NCBI RefSeq assembly: GCF_003569805.1
Contig: NZ_KZ984053.1
Span: forward strand, 296,647 to 342,262
Origin: Microbacterium halotolerans
Lineage (GTDB): Bacteria; Actinomycetota; Actinomycetes; Actinomycetales; Microbacteriaceae
Direction of reading: 5' to 3'
DNA: 45,616 nucleotides
Shown: positions 34,161 through 42,279 of the stretch, piece after piece
Numbering within the stretch: the first letter of the stretch is position 1
Layout of the letters: every line of letters begins with the position of its first letter
Made by a program: the position numbers and the translations under genes
Notes under the pieces: model-generated
Databases searched by the model: none
Seen by the model: the letters and a program-made list of their open reading frames with translations, nothing else
Told to the model about the DNA's origin: nothing

Positions 34161-34628
34161 TCAGAGCTCCTGCAGATAGCAGAGCATGCGATCCTCCGTG
34201 CCGGGCTGGACGTTCACGAACCCGTGCCGCTCGTAGAAGCGCCGTGTGTCGGTGTCCGGCTCGTCGACGTTGATGTGGATCTCTCCGCCGCCGCGTTCGC
34301 GCACCTCTTCGATCACGCGGCGCAGGATCGCGGTTCCGATGCGCTGATCGCGGAGCGCGGGCCGCACGTAGAGCTCGTCGAGCACGGCGAGCGGACCGTC
34401 GTAGTAGATGGTCGGGCGCAGCGTGATCAGGGCGTAACCGGTGGGATCGTGCTGTCGGCCCGACAGCACGACGAATCCGTCCGTCCCATCGATGATGCGA
34501 CGGAAGCGGGGAACCAGTTCGTGCAGTTCAGGACACGGCGAGGAGAACTCGGCGTTGAAGTCGGTCTGCATCCGAGCCGCGGCCTCCGCGTCGGAGGATG
34601 ACGCCAGCCGTGTCTGCGAGAGTTCCAT
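34161..34628 (-). CDS. GNAT-family N-acetyltransferase
   Basis: This 155-residue acetyltransferase has the GNAT core: VLDELYVRPALRDQRIGTAILRRVIEEV (residues about 82-109) with the acetyl-CoA loop RDQRIG, then VDEPDTDTRRFYERHGFVN. It starts at the ATG at 34628, 6 bases after the VOC gene stop, with GAGCGGGG as a weak ribosome site. It is probably the third gene of an ArsR-VOC-GNAT operon. The substrate is unknown, but this set of neighbours suggests small-molecule modification or resistance. Confidence 0.85.
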   Translation of the reverse strand: MELSQTRLASSSDAEAAARMQTDFNAEFSSPCPELHELVPRFRRIIDGTDGFVVLSGRQHDPTGYALITLRPTIYYDGPLAVLDELYVRPALRDQRIGTAILRRVIEEVRERGGGEIHINVDEPDTDTRRFYERHGFVNVQPGTEDRMLCYLQEL

Positions 34629-34634
34629 CCCCGC

Positions 34635-35024
34635 TCAATCGTTCTGCTGGACGATCTGGATCAGATTTCCGCACGTGTCGTCGAAGACGGCGGTCGTCAC
34701 CGGCCCCATCGTTGTGGGCTCCTGGGTGAAGCGCACGCCGAGGCCGCGGAGCCTGGTGCACTCGGCCTCGATGTCGTCGACGGCGAACTGCGCGAACGGG
34801 ATGCCATCGGCGACGAGAGCCTGCGTGAAGGGCGCGACCGCGGGGTGCCCGTTGGGCTCGAGCAGCAGTTCCGTCCCGCCGGGTTCGTCGGCGGAAGTGA
34901 CCGTCAGCCAGCGATCCTCGCCCACAGGAGCATCGTGCTTCGTCACGAACCCGAGGGTGTCGGTATAGAACTTCAGCGCTTTCGCCTGGTTGTCGACGAA
35001 GACGCTCGTCATTGCGATTCTCAT
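34635..35024 (-). CDS. VOC-superfamily (glyoxalase-like) protein
   Basis: This 129-residue protein has the two beta-alpha-beta-beta-beta modules of the VOC fold (AMTSVFVDNQAKALKFYTDTLGFV; GVRFTQEPTTMGPVTTAVFDDTCGNLIQIVQ). The potential metal ligands include the Glu of TELLLEPNG. This subgroup is often annotated as a glyoxalase/bleomycin-resistance-like protein, but no specific activity can be claimed. Its ATG overlaps the stop of the ArsR gene as ATGA (35021-35024), so the regulator and this protein are made together. Confidence 0.87.
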   Translation of the reverse strand: MRIAMTSVFVDNQAKALKFYTDTLGFVTKHDAPVGEDRWLTVTSADEPGGTELLLEPNGHPAVAPFTQALVADGIPFAQFAVDDIEAECTRLRGLGVRFTQEPTTMGPVTTAVFDDTCGNLIQIVQQND

Positions 35025-35338
35025 GGTTGCTCCTGTTCTTCCGCGGGATCGGGCCGAGCCGCGCCGCGCGGCCTGATGGGCCAGCGGCCGACGATCGGTT
35101 CCAGCGGTTCGGTATTGAGATGGTGGAACTTGTAGCGGCCCTCGCGCCGGGTCTCGACGAGCCCCGCCGACTCGAGCACGTCGATGTGCTGCGTGATCGC
35201 CTGACGCGAGGAGGCGAGACCGTAGTTCGTGGCGAGGCGCCCACAGATCTCGAAAAGCGTCTGCCCGTCCCTCTCGGTCAGCTCATCGAGGATGAGCCTG
35301 CGAGTCGAGTCGGCCAGCGCCGTGAACACATCAGCCAT
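35021..35338 (-). CDS. ArsR-family winged-helix repressor
   Basis: This 105-residue DNA-binding protein has an ArsR winged helix (VFTALADSTRRLILDELTERDGQTLFEICGRL; SRQAITQHIDVLESAGLVETRREGRYKFHHLN). It lacks the cysteine metal sites of ArsR/SmtB and ends in a Pro/Arg-rich tail. It is of the non-metal type often paired with VOC or SRPBCC proteins. The ATG at 35338 lies six bases after a TATGGT hexamer, and its promoter overlaps inverted repeats at 35352-35374, so autoregulation is likely. The frame is open upstream to 35716, but that sequence has no ArsR similarity and lies in the HNH gene. Confidence 0.88.
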   Translation of the reverse strand: MADVFTALADSTRRLILDELTERDGQTLFEICGRLATNYGLASSRQAITQHIDVLESAGLVETRREGRYKFHHLNTEPLEPIVGRWPIRPRGAARPDPAEEQEQP

Positions 35339-35344
35339 GCGGCC

Positions 35345-35374
35345 ACCATATGCAAGCGTTGACTTGCGTGTCAA
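35345..35374 (-). promoter_or_regulatory. Promoter and overlapping dyad operators of the ArsR-VOC-GNAT operon
   Basis: On the minus strand TTGACA (35369-35374) and TATGGT (35345-35350) stand 18 bases apart, and the ATG follows six bases later. Two dyads overlap the -35 and spacer: TTGAC-N6-GTCAA at 35359-35374 and GCAAG-N6-CTTGC at 35352-35367. This is the expected place for a repressor to block its own promoter. Confidence 0.6.
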
Positions 35375-35453
35375 GAGAACGCGGGATTCGGTGTCGGCGC
35401 CGCACACCAAGCTCTCCGTGCGCGGCGCGGGTGCGCGTGTGCTCGCTACGGGG

Positions 35454-37196
35454 TCAGAACGGGACGTCTGCGGTCGCCGCGTTGGAAGCGGCCAGGGTGG
35501 ACCAGGTTTGTTTCGCCTTGGCCTTATTGCCGGTGCGGAGGTCGGCCAAAGCACGGCGGGCTCGGGCTCGGGCCTGCGCATCCTCAGGCTCCACCTGACC
35601 CCGATGCTCCGCCGGCCCCTTGCTCTCCGGCCGGCCCTGATGCTCCGCGGGCTCCTCATGTCCCACGTCCCCGCGTCGGACGTGCTCGTGTCGGGTGTGG
35701 CGCGCGTCTTCGGCATCGACGAATCGCACCACCGGTGCCGGCCGGGTCAGGTACTCCATCCCGGCAGGACTCGTCCAGGTTACCTCCCCTCCGGGATGCA
35801 GCACCGGGGTCCAGGCAGACTGGTGCTTGAGCACATGGTGATGGCGACACACGTGCGCGAGGTTCCCGACATCGGTGTCCCCACCGAACGCATAGTCGAT
35901 GGTGTGGTCGATGTCGGCACCACCCGCGGTGCGGGTGCAGTGCGGGAACCGACACGTCTCATCCCGCGCCACCAAGAACCGGCGCTGCTCGGCGGTCGGC
36001 TTGTACCGGTCCACGGTCAGCAGCGCACCCGTGTCGGGATGGTGGAATAACCGCACCCAATGCGATGCACCCGCTCCTGCCCCGGCGGCTGCGCGCCGTG
36101 CGAAGCTCGCGGCCACCGGCCCATACCCGGCCAGATCCGCCGGCTCGCCTTCCAACCCCGCGAGCGTCGCCACCGGGATGGTGACATGCACCTTCGCGAC
36201 GACCGCATCGAGGACGTTCCGCCCGGTCGGATCCGCGACATGGTGCGCATCCGGGGTGCCCGTGAGGAGCAGATCCGCAGTGATGTCGGCACGGATCTGA
36301 TCGAACGACCGCTCATCGATGATCGGGTTCCCCTCCGCGTCCACCGCGGCAAAATCTGAAACATCGGCGCCGGTGGCGGTGTCGCTGGAGGCGTCCGAGC
36401 TGCGGTTGTCACCCGCACTGCCGTCAGTGTCGCTGTCGCTGTTGCGGGCCGCGGCGATACGGCGCGCCATCCGCGTCACACGGTCATGCGCACCGTGCAC
36501 AGCGATCGCGTCGGAGACCAGGCACAGCTCCGCCATCCCATCATCAAGGTCCCGCACGAACACGCCCCGCTTCCGCCGCGCCTTCTCATGCCGGGCCTCC
36601 AACACCTCCGGCTCCAACTCCGCCGCGATCCGCTTCGCGGCCTGCCGCGTGCCCCACACCGTCTTGGCCCGCGCATGCGGGAGAACAAGACGCTCGAACT
36701 GTGCCCGCAGGTCATCACCTGCCAAACGGGAACCCTCGGCGACGACGACGGACACACGGTCCGCGTCGATCTCACCCGCGCCGAACGCTTCCTTCACCGC
36801 AGGGAACTGGTGCTCCACGCTCCATGCCTCACTCAGATCCGCCTGCACCGCCCGGCGACTCTCCCGCGAGATCGCGGCGATCTCCCCCGTCATCGCCCGC
36901 ACCGCCGCATCATCTGGCTCCAGCACTGGCTCCCCATCTCGAGTTGCCACGACAGGGACACCCTCCGCGCGAACCTGCTGCCCCTGCGCCACACGCAGCA
37001 ACAACTCAGTCACAACCGCCCGACTGGCCTGCATCTGCGCGATCACCTGATCGATCTGCCGACGCGTCTGCAGCAGACTCGCCGTGACCTCCGCCTCCCC
37101 AGCAGTTGGATCCCACGGCCGCCGCGCGCGCGGCGTGCCTGGCACCGGCGCACCCGGCGCCGCCGCCGCGGGGTCGAGAATCTGCTGGTTGGTCAT
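35454..37196 (-). CDS. DUF222 protein with C-terminal HNH endonuclease domain
   Basis: This 580-residue protein has the actinobacteria-specific DUF222 domain (about residues 40-320) followed by an HNH nuclease motif: CRFPHCTRTAGGADIDHTID (about 445-465) and NLAHVCRHHHVLKH. The C-terminal 100 residues are Glu/Arg/His-rich and disordered (EHVRRGDVGHEEPAEHQGR). Many such genes occur per genome in Microbacteriaceae and behave like mobile or selfish DNA, and no biological role is established. The ATG at 37196 is preferred; an in-frame extension to 37358 is unlike the family. The gene stands alone between the ArsR operon and a repeat-containing gap. Confidence 0.87.
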   Translation of the reverse strand: MTNQQILDPAAAAPGAPVPGTPRARRPWDPTAGEAEVTASLLQTRRQIDQVIAQMQASRAVVTELLLRVAQGQQVRAEGVPVVATRDGEPVLEPDDAAVRAMTGEIAAISRESRRAVQADLSEAWSVEHQFPAVKEAFGAGEIDADRVSVVVAEGSRLAGDDLRAQFERLVLPHARAKTVWGTRQAAKRIAAELEPEVLEARHEKARRKRGVFVRDLDDGMAELCLVSDAIAVHGAHDRVTRMARRIAAARNSDSDTDGSAGDNRSSDASSDTATGADVSDFAAVDAEGNPIIDERSFDQIRADITADLLLTGTPDAHHVADPTGRNVLDAVVAKVHVTIPVATLAGLEGEPADLAGYGPVAASFARRAAAGAGAGASHWVRLFHHPDTGALLTVDRYKPTAEQRRFLVARDETCRFPHCTRTAGGADIDHTIDYAFGGDTDVGNLAHVCRHHHVLKHQSAWTPVLHPGGEVTWTSPAGMEYLTRPAPVVRFVDAEDARHTRHEHVRRGDVGHEEPAEHQGRPESKGPAEHRGQVEPEDAQARARARRALADLRTGNKAKAKQTWSTLAASNAATADVPF

Positions 37197-37639
37197 GACC
37201 CCACGATCGCAGTGACCTCCGACATTCCAGCCCTGATCGCGGCACCATTCCGACACATCCGAACGAACGTTATGCAACCGAGACACGCCATCCCGACGCC
37301 TCGACGCAGTCGGCCGCGACGGCGCCCTCACAACGGACTCGCATGCCTCGTGCGCCATGCAGGCACGTCGTCAGGCATCGCCCCGACGGCCAGGAACGCC
37401 CGCGATGCGGACTCGGCTTGACCGCGGCGGTTCCACCCCTCAACGTCAGGCATCGCCCCGACCTGCGGCGGCCTGCCGGAAGACGTCAAACTGTTCGCCA
37501 CGTCCAGTCGCGCAGCAGTCCTGAACCTCGATCGACGACATCGCAGTGCTCGGAACTCTGACCGCACAGCGTTTCCCTGCAGGGAACTGCTCGCCGCCCT
37601 CGCGCGTCCAGCCGACCAAGTTCGAGCGGCGGGCGATGC
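37197..37639. other. 443-base non-coding gap with repeats
   Basis: No credible gene is seen here; the short open frames share no features with protein families. It holds the upstream region of the HNH gene and the 19-bp direct repeats listed separately, together with a short inverted copy (GGGCGATGCCT at 37631-37641) that abuts the stop codon of the DUF1304 gene. Confidence 0.6.
37369..37462. repeat. Two identical 19-bp direct repeats, 75-bp period
   Basis: CGTCAGGCATCGCCCCGAC occurs at 37369-37387 and 37444-37462 without mismatch. An 11-base inverted copy of its core lies at 37631-37641. The function is unknown; candidates are a binding site or the scar of a mobile element. Confidence 0.75.
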
Positions 37640-38029
37640 CTACAGGATCAGCCCGATCGAGAGCACGACGACAGCGATCAGCGGCAGGGTTCCCTGCTTG
37701 AGCGCCGCTCCCCTGTGATCTGACGACGAGACGAACAGCACGAGCGCAGCGGCGAACATCGATCCCGTGCCGGCCAGTGTCAGCGTCACACCGACCACGG
37801 GGAAGCCGATAAGCGCGACGATCGCGCCGCCGATCGCCAGAAGAGCGAGGAACAGGTTGTAGAAGCCCTGGTTGAACGCAAGCTGCTTCGTGGCACGCGC
37901 CGCCTCGGCGTCCACCGTGCCGAACGTCGCCATCGCGCGCGGGCTCTCCCATGCGACGGACTCGAGATAGAAGATGAACACGTGCAGAAGCGCAGCGAGA
38001 GCCGCGACGACGAATCCGGCGATGATCAT
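37640..38029 (-). CDS. DUF1304-family small membrane protein
   Basis: This 129-residue protein has four predicted transmembrane helices (IIAGFVVAALAALLHVFIFY; FLALLAIGGAIVALIGF; VTLTLAGTGSMFAAALVLFV; LPLIAVVVLSIGLIL). The DUF1304 hallmarks YLESVAWESPRAMATFG and NQGFYNLFLA are present. The family is widespread in bacteria without a proven function. The ATG at 38029 follows GAGGCAGG; an alternative ATG at 38059 would add ten unconserved residues. One copy of the 49-bp direct repeat lies directly upstream. Confidence 0.87.
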   Translation of the reverse strand: MIIAGFVVAALAALLHVFIFYLESVAWESPRAMATFGTVDAEAARATKQLAFNQGFYNLFLALLAIGGAIVALIGFPVVGVTLTLAGTGSMFAAALVLFVSSSDHRGAALKQGTLPLIAVVVLSIGLIL

Positions 38030-38053
38030 GATCCTGCCTCTCCCATGGCCGAC

Positions 38054-38102
38054 GGCCACCGTAGCGTGTTCCCTTGACAGGAGATACTGACACGAATCGG
38101 CC
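38054..38102 (+). repeat. 49-bp direct repeat, left copy
   Basis: This 49-bp stretch matches 44959-45007 at about 43 positions in the same orientation; the central 38 bases (38063-38100) match at 35. It contains CGTGT and ACACG as an inverted pair and a TTGACA hexamer. Its right end overlaps the terminator of the GH3 operon, and its left end lies upstream of the DUF1304 gene. Confidence 0.8.
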
Positions 38103-38124
38103 GGGGAAGCACCGCCCCCGGCCG
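38098..38124 (-). terminator. Terminator of the GH3/sugar transport operon
   Basis: CGGCCGGGG at 38098-38106 pairs perfectly with CCCCGGCCG at 38116-38124 across a nine-base loop, starting just after the GH3 stop codon at 38128. No strong T-run follows, so it may be a GC-rich actinobacterial-type terminator. Confidence 0.6.
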
Positions 38125-38127
38125 ACG

Positions 38128-40473
38128 TCAGACCAGTTCCGCCTCCGTCACCGTCACGGGCGTGTCCATCACGCGCCCCTCCGGCACGTGGCGCACCTGC
38201 CCCGTGATGCGGAATGAACCTGCGAGCGGAAGGTCCTCACTGCTCGTGCCGACCCTGACACCGAAGTCGCCGGGCTCCACGATGCGCGTGCCGTCGACAG
38301 CGGTGAACGACGTGCGGTCGGCGTGGAGCCGGAAGCTCACGCGCCGCGATTCACCCACAGCCAGCCGCACCTTGGCGAATCCGGCGAGCCACAGACGCGG
38401 GCGCACCACCTGCGCCGCCCTGTCGTCGAGGTAGAGCTGCACGACTTCGGCGCCGTCGCGTTCGCCTGTGTTCGTCACACGTGCGGAGACGGTGACGACG
38501 CCGTCGTTCGCGATCTCGCCGTCCGAGATGTCGAGGTCCCCCACCTCGAAGGAGGTGTACGAGTTCCCGTAGCCGAACGGGAACAGAGGGCGAGGATCCA
38601 GGTTGGAGACGCCGTCCGAGTACCAGCCGAGCGCGGGTGTGAGGTACGTGCCGGGCTGTCCGCCGACGTGATCCGGGATCTGCACCGGCAGCTTGCCGGA
38701 CGGGTTCACGATACCGGACAGCACGGAGGCGACGGCGGGGCCGCCCTCCTCTCCCGGCATGAACGCCTGCACGATCGCGGCCGCGCGGTCCGCGAACCGG
38801 CCCAGCGAGTAGGGACGGCCCGTGACGAGCACGAGAACCGTCGGCGTGCCCGTCGCGAGGACGGCCTCGACGAGGTCCGCCTGCCTGCCAGGCAGCCCGA
38901 GATCGACCACGTCGCAACCCTCTCCCGATGTGCCGCGCCCGAAGAGTCCGGCCAGGTCGCCGACCGTGACGATGGCGAGCTCTGCGCTCTGAGCTGCCGC
39001 GACCGCCGCCGCGATGCCCGACTCGTCGACGTCGGTGAAGTCGACGCCGCGCTCATAGACGATGTCCGCCGCCGCGAGCGCCGGAGCCGCGCGGAGCGAA
39101 TCGAGGATCGACGGGATATCGATGCCGTGCTCGTCCTCGCCGTAGAACCGGGAGTACACGTGGTTCGTGAAGGAGTAGCAGCCGAGATGGGTGCGCGGCT
39201 GGGAGGCGGACGGTCCGACGACTGCGATGCGCCCGCTCCCATGCAGCGGGAGGATGCCGTCGTTCTTCAGGAGGATGATCGACTCCTCCGCCATCCGGCG
39301 GGCGTGAGCGCGGTTCTCGGCTGAATCGAGCTCGACGTCGTCGCCCGTCCACTGTCCCTCAGGGGTCCATCCGGCGTCGAGGAGGCCGAGCTCGGCTTTC
39401 TGCGTCAGCACACGGCGGACAGCCGTATCGAGGACGTCAGCGCTCAGCCGACCGTCGGCGACCGCCAGCGCGAGGTTCCGGAATGCATTGGTCTCGGGCA
39501 GTTCGACATCCATCCCAGCGGCGATCGAGATGACGCCGGCGTCGTCCTGGCTCTCGGCGATCCTGTGCATCGTCTCGAGGAAGCTGACCGCCCAGTAGTC
39601 GGACACGACAGTGCCGGTGAAGCCCCAGCGGTCGCGCAGGATCTCCGTGAGGAGACGGCGGCTGGCCGCGGGCGCCTCGCCGTCGAAGTCCGCGTAGGAG
39701 TTCATGACGGAGCGCGCGTCGCCCTCGCGGACGGCGCGCTCGAACGGTGGCAGGATCACGTCCTCCAGCTCGCGCGTGCCCACCGGCACCGGCGCGTGGT
39801 TGCGGCCCGCGCGTGACGCGGCGTATCCGGCGAAGTGCTTCAGCGTGGCGTGCACACCGCCCGATTGCAGTCCCATGACGTAAGCGGTGCCGAGCTCGCC
39901 GACCAGGTGCGGATCCTCTCCGAGCGTCTCCTCTACGCGCCCCCAGCGGTAGTCGCGGACGACGTCGAGGACGGGCGACAGCCCCAGGTGCGCGCCGACC
40001 TTCCGCATGTCGCGGCCGATGCGCTCAGCCATCTCGCTCACGAGCTCTGGGTCGAAACTCGCTCCCCACGCGATCGACGCCGGGTAGCAGGTCGCCGCCA
40101 TAGCGGTGAAGCCGGTCAGGCATTCCTCATGGGCCAGCGCGGGGATCCCCAGACGATTCGCGCTGACCACCTGACGCTGCAGGTCGGCGAGGCGCGCGCG
40201 CCCCTCCGCCGGATCCCTCGGCGCGGATCCGAAGGCGCGCGTGATATGCCCCAGTCCGCCCTGGATCTCCTCGTCGAAGCTCACCCCGCCGGAGAAAGTG
40301 TCCTCCATGGGAGCGACGTTGCCATCGACGCTCTGGTCGCGCTCCTCCGGACGGATCCAGGCGGATCCGAGCTGGCTCACCTTCTCCTCGACGGTCATCT
40401 CAGCCATGAGCGCGTCGACGCGCTCGCTCACGGGCCGCCCGCTGTCGCGCCAGGTGCTCTCAGAGTTGTTCAT
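38128..40473 (-). CDS. GH3 glycosidase, probable intracellular beta-xylosidase or beta-glucosidase
   Basis: This 781-residue glycoside hydrolase has the GH3 N-terminal barrel (about 20-330), the GH3 C-terminal alpha/beta domain (about 395-625) and a fibronectin-III-like tail (about 680-755). RWGRVEETLGEDPHLVGELG, the KHFAGY loop (about 212-217) and the nucleophile Asp292 in GTVVSDYWAV are present. There is no signal peptide, so it acts inside the cell on imported short oligosaccharides. The EECLTGFTA and SPVLDVVRDYRWGRVEET segments resemble streptomycete BxlA-type beta-xylosidases, but a beta-glucosidase cannot be excluded. It is the last gene of the operon after the binding protein and two permeases. 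Confidence 0.9.
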   Translation of the reverse strand: MNNSESTWRDSGRPVSERVDALMAEMTVEEKVSQLGSAWIRPEERDQSVDGNVAPMEDTFSGGVSFDEEIQGGLGHITRAFGSAPRDPAEGRARLADLQRQVVSANRLGIPALAHEECLTGFTAMAATCYPASIAWGASFDPELVSEMAERIGRDMRKVGAHLGLSPVLDVVRDYRWGRVEETLGEDPHLVGELGTAYVMGLQSGGVHATLKHFAGYAASRAGRNHAPVPVGTRELEDVILPPFERAVREGDARSVMNSYADFDGEAPAASRRLLTEILRDRWGFTGTVVSDYWAVSFLETMHRIAESQDDAGVISIAAGMDVELPETNAFRNLALAVADGRLSADVLDTAVRRVLTQKAELGLLDAGWTPEGQWTGDDVELDSAENRAHARRMAEESIILLKNDGILPLHGSGRIAVVGPSASQPRTHLGCYSFTNHVYSRFYGEDEHGIDIPSILDSLRAAPALAAADIVYERGVDFTDVDESGIAAAVAAAQSAELAIVTVGDLAGLFGRGTSGEGCDVVDLGLPGRQADLVEAVLATGTPTVLVLVTGRPYSLGRFADRAAAIVQAFMPGEEGGPAVASVLSGIVNPSGKLPVQIPDHVGGQPGTYLTPALGWYSDGVSNLDPRPLFPFGYGNSYTSFEVGDLDISDGEIANDGVVTVSARVTNTGERDGAEVVQLYLDDRAAQVVRPRLWLAGFAKVRLAVGESRRVSFRLHADRTSFTAVDGTRIVEPGDFGVRVGTSSEDLPLAGSFRITGQVRHVPEGRVMDTPVTVTEAELV

Positions 40474-40500
40474 GTTCGCCCTTCTGGGATCGGAGAGGTC

Positions 40501-41343
40501 TCATTTGCTGAAACCGGCGGTCAGACCTGCGACCAGTTGCCGGCGTCCGACGATGTATGCGGCGAGAATGGGCACGCAGGAGAGGACGACGGCCGCCAGA
40601 ACGGCCGGGACGTCCACGCCGAACTCGCCCTGGTAGGTCCACAGCGACATCGGCAGCACGCGCACCTCTGAGCTCTGAGTGAGCACCAGCGGGAACAGGA
40701 AGCTGTTCCACACCTGCAGCGCGTCGTAGATTCCCACGGTGACGATGGCAGGCTTGGACAGCGGCAGCACCAAGGTGACGAACATCTGCCAATGACTGGC
40801 GCCGTCCAGGGTCATCGCCTCGTACATCGAAGAGGGGATGTCGCGGAGGAAGTTCGTCAGGATCAGCACGCTGATCGGGATCGCGAACGCGATCCCCGGC
40901 AGGATCAGCGCCAGCAGACTGTCGTACAGCCCCATCTGAACGATCAGGTAGTAGACGGGGATGATCGTCGCCTGGATCGGAATCGCGATGCCGAGCAGGA
41001 ACAGACGGTGGCTGAACACGGACAGGCGACCGCGATTGCGGACGATGACGTAGCTCGCCATCAGCGAGATCATGAGCGTCACCGCCACGGTGCCGACGGT
41101 GACGACGACGCTGTTGAAGAAGTACAGCAGGAAGTCGTTCTGCAGCACCCTCCCATACGCCTCGAGCGTCGGGTTCAGCGGGATCGAGAGCGGATTCCCG
41201 CTGTAGTAGTCCTCGCGCGGGCGCAGGCTGGTGACGACGATGTAGTAGATCGGGACGATCGTGACGAGCAGCCAGAATGTCCCGGCGAGGCCGCCGAGCA
41301 CGTTGGGGCGGTCACCGCTCTTGAGCGCGAACCTCGACATCAT
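40501..41343 (-). CDS. Sugar ABC transporter permease (MalG/BxlG-like)
   Basis: This 280-residue permease has six hydrophobic segments and the EAA loop SSMYEAMTLDGASHWQMFVTLVLPLSKPAI of the CUT1 sugar family. It ends in the usual VGRRQLVAGLTAGFSK, which is typical of the G-type permease. The ATG at 41343 overlaps the stop of the preceding permease as ATGA and is preceded by GGAGG. A longer in-frame reading up to 42021 runs through the other permease and is not real. It forms the channel together with the permease at 41340-42266. No dedicated ATPase is encoded, so it probably uses a shared MsiK-type ATPase encoded elsewhere. Confidence 0.9.
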   Translation of the reverse strand: MMSRFALKSGDRPNVLGGLAGTFWLLVTIVPIYYIVVTSLRPREDYYSGNPLSIPLNPTLEAYGRVLQNDFLLYFFNSVVVTVGTVAVTLMISLMASYVIVRNRGRLSVFSHRLFLLGIAIPIQATIIPVYYLIVQMGLYDSLLALILPGIAFAIPISVLILTNFLRDIPSSMYEAMTLDGASHWQMFVTLVLPLSKPAIVTVGIYDALQVWNSFLFPLVLTQSSEVRVLPMSLWTYQGEFGVDVPAVLAAVVLSCVPILAAYIVGRRQLVAGLTAGFSK

Positions 41344-42266
41344 CCGCCCTCCGTCTGGCTTTCCATCTTGTCCGCACCGCTGAACTTGTTCAGCGCCAAG
41401 GAGATGACAAGGCCCACGACGACGAGAATGAGGGCGATCGCGCTGGCGGGGCCCATCTGGTAGCTGCGGAAGCCGGTCAGATACATGTCGAGCGGGAGGA
41501 TTCTGGTCGCGTTGCCCGGGCCGCCCGCCGTGAGGACGAAGACGAGGTCGAAGTAGGTCAGGGATCCGACGATCATCAGCGTCGAGCTCGTGACGACTGT
41601 GTACTTGATCTGCGGCAGCGTCACGGAGAAGAACGTCTGGATGCGCCCCGCCCCGTCGAGCTTCGCGGCCTCGTACATCGACATCGGGATCTGACGGACT
41701 CCCGCCTGATACAGCAGCGAGTGGAACGGGACGAACGACCATGTGATGACGAAGATGACGACGTAGAAGGCGAGGTTCGGGTCGCCCAGCCAATCCTGGG
41801 TCAGCCAGGCCGCGTCGAACGCCTTCGAGAGACCGAAGTTCGGATCCAGCAGCGCTTTGAAGGCGATGCCGATCGCTGCGGCGGAGAACAGCAGCGGAAG
41901 GAAGTACAGCACGGAGAACACCGCTCGATACCTCTCGTTCCCGGCCATGAACACGCCGAGGAGGATCGAGACAGGAGCCTGCAGAAGATAGGTGAGTGCC
42001 GTCATGGCGAACGTGAGCCACATGGCGTTCAGCGTCACGGGATCACTGAAGACATGCGCCCAGTTCGCGAAACCAGTGAACGACGGCGCCCCGAGGCCGT
42101 CCCACTCCGTGAGCGACAGCACGGCGACACCCAGAAGCGGAACGATCGCGAAGGCCCCGAAGAAGACGAGCGCCGGGGCGAGCATCCATGTGCTGGGGCC
42201 GTTCGCGAGTTTCCACGCCCGGCGCCGCACGCCGGGCGTGGTGATGAGTGCGGTGGCGGACATCAT
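41340..42266 (-). CDS. Sugar ABC transporter permease (MalF/BxlF-like)
   Basis: This 308-residue permease has six hydrophobic segments (MLAPALVFFGAFAIVPLLGVAVLSL first) and the EAA loop PMSMYEAAKLDGAGRIQTFFSVTLPQIKY. It is the F-type partner of the downstream permease. DLVFVLTAGGPGNAT is typical of CUT1 MalF-like proteins. It lies 13 bases after the binding-protein gene and is coupled to the next gene by an ATGA overlap. Confidence 0.9.
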   Translation of the reverse strand: MMSATALITTPGVRRRAWKLANGPSTWMLAPALVFFGAFAIVPLLGVAVLSLTEWDGLGAPSFTGFANWAHVFSDPVTLNAMWLTFAMTALTYLLQAPVSILLGVFMAGNERYRAVFSVLYFLPLLFSAAAIGIAFKALLDPNFGLSKAFDAAWLTQDWLGDPNLAFYVVIFVITWSFVPFHSLLYQAGVRQIPMSMYEAAKLDGAGRIQTFFSVTLPQIKYTVVTSSTLMIVGSLTYFDLVFVLTAGGPGNATRILPLDMYLTGFRSYQMGPASAIALILVVVGLVISLALNKFSGADKMESQTEGG

Positions 42267-42279
42267 CGACTCGCGAACA

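Noticed and set aside
35454..37196. Treating the HNH protein as a restriction or anti-phage enzyme
   Set aside because: No methylase or other defence gene is adjacent, and DUF222/HNH genes are multicopy in this lineage without a proven defence role.
37197..37639. CRISPR array or tRNA cluster in the longest gene-free gap
   Set aside because: Only two copies of a 19-mer are present, spacing is unlike a CRISPR array, no cas genes are nearby, and no cloverleaf can be drawn.
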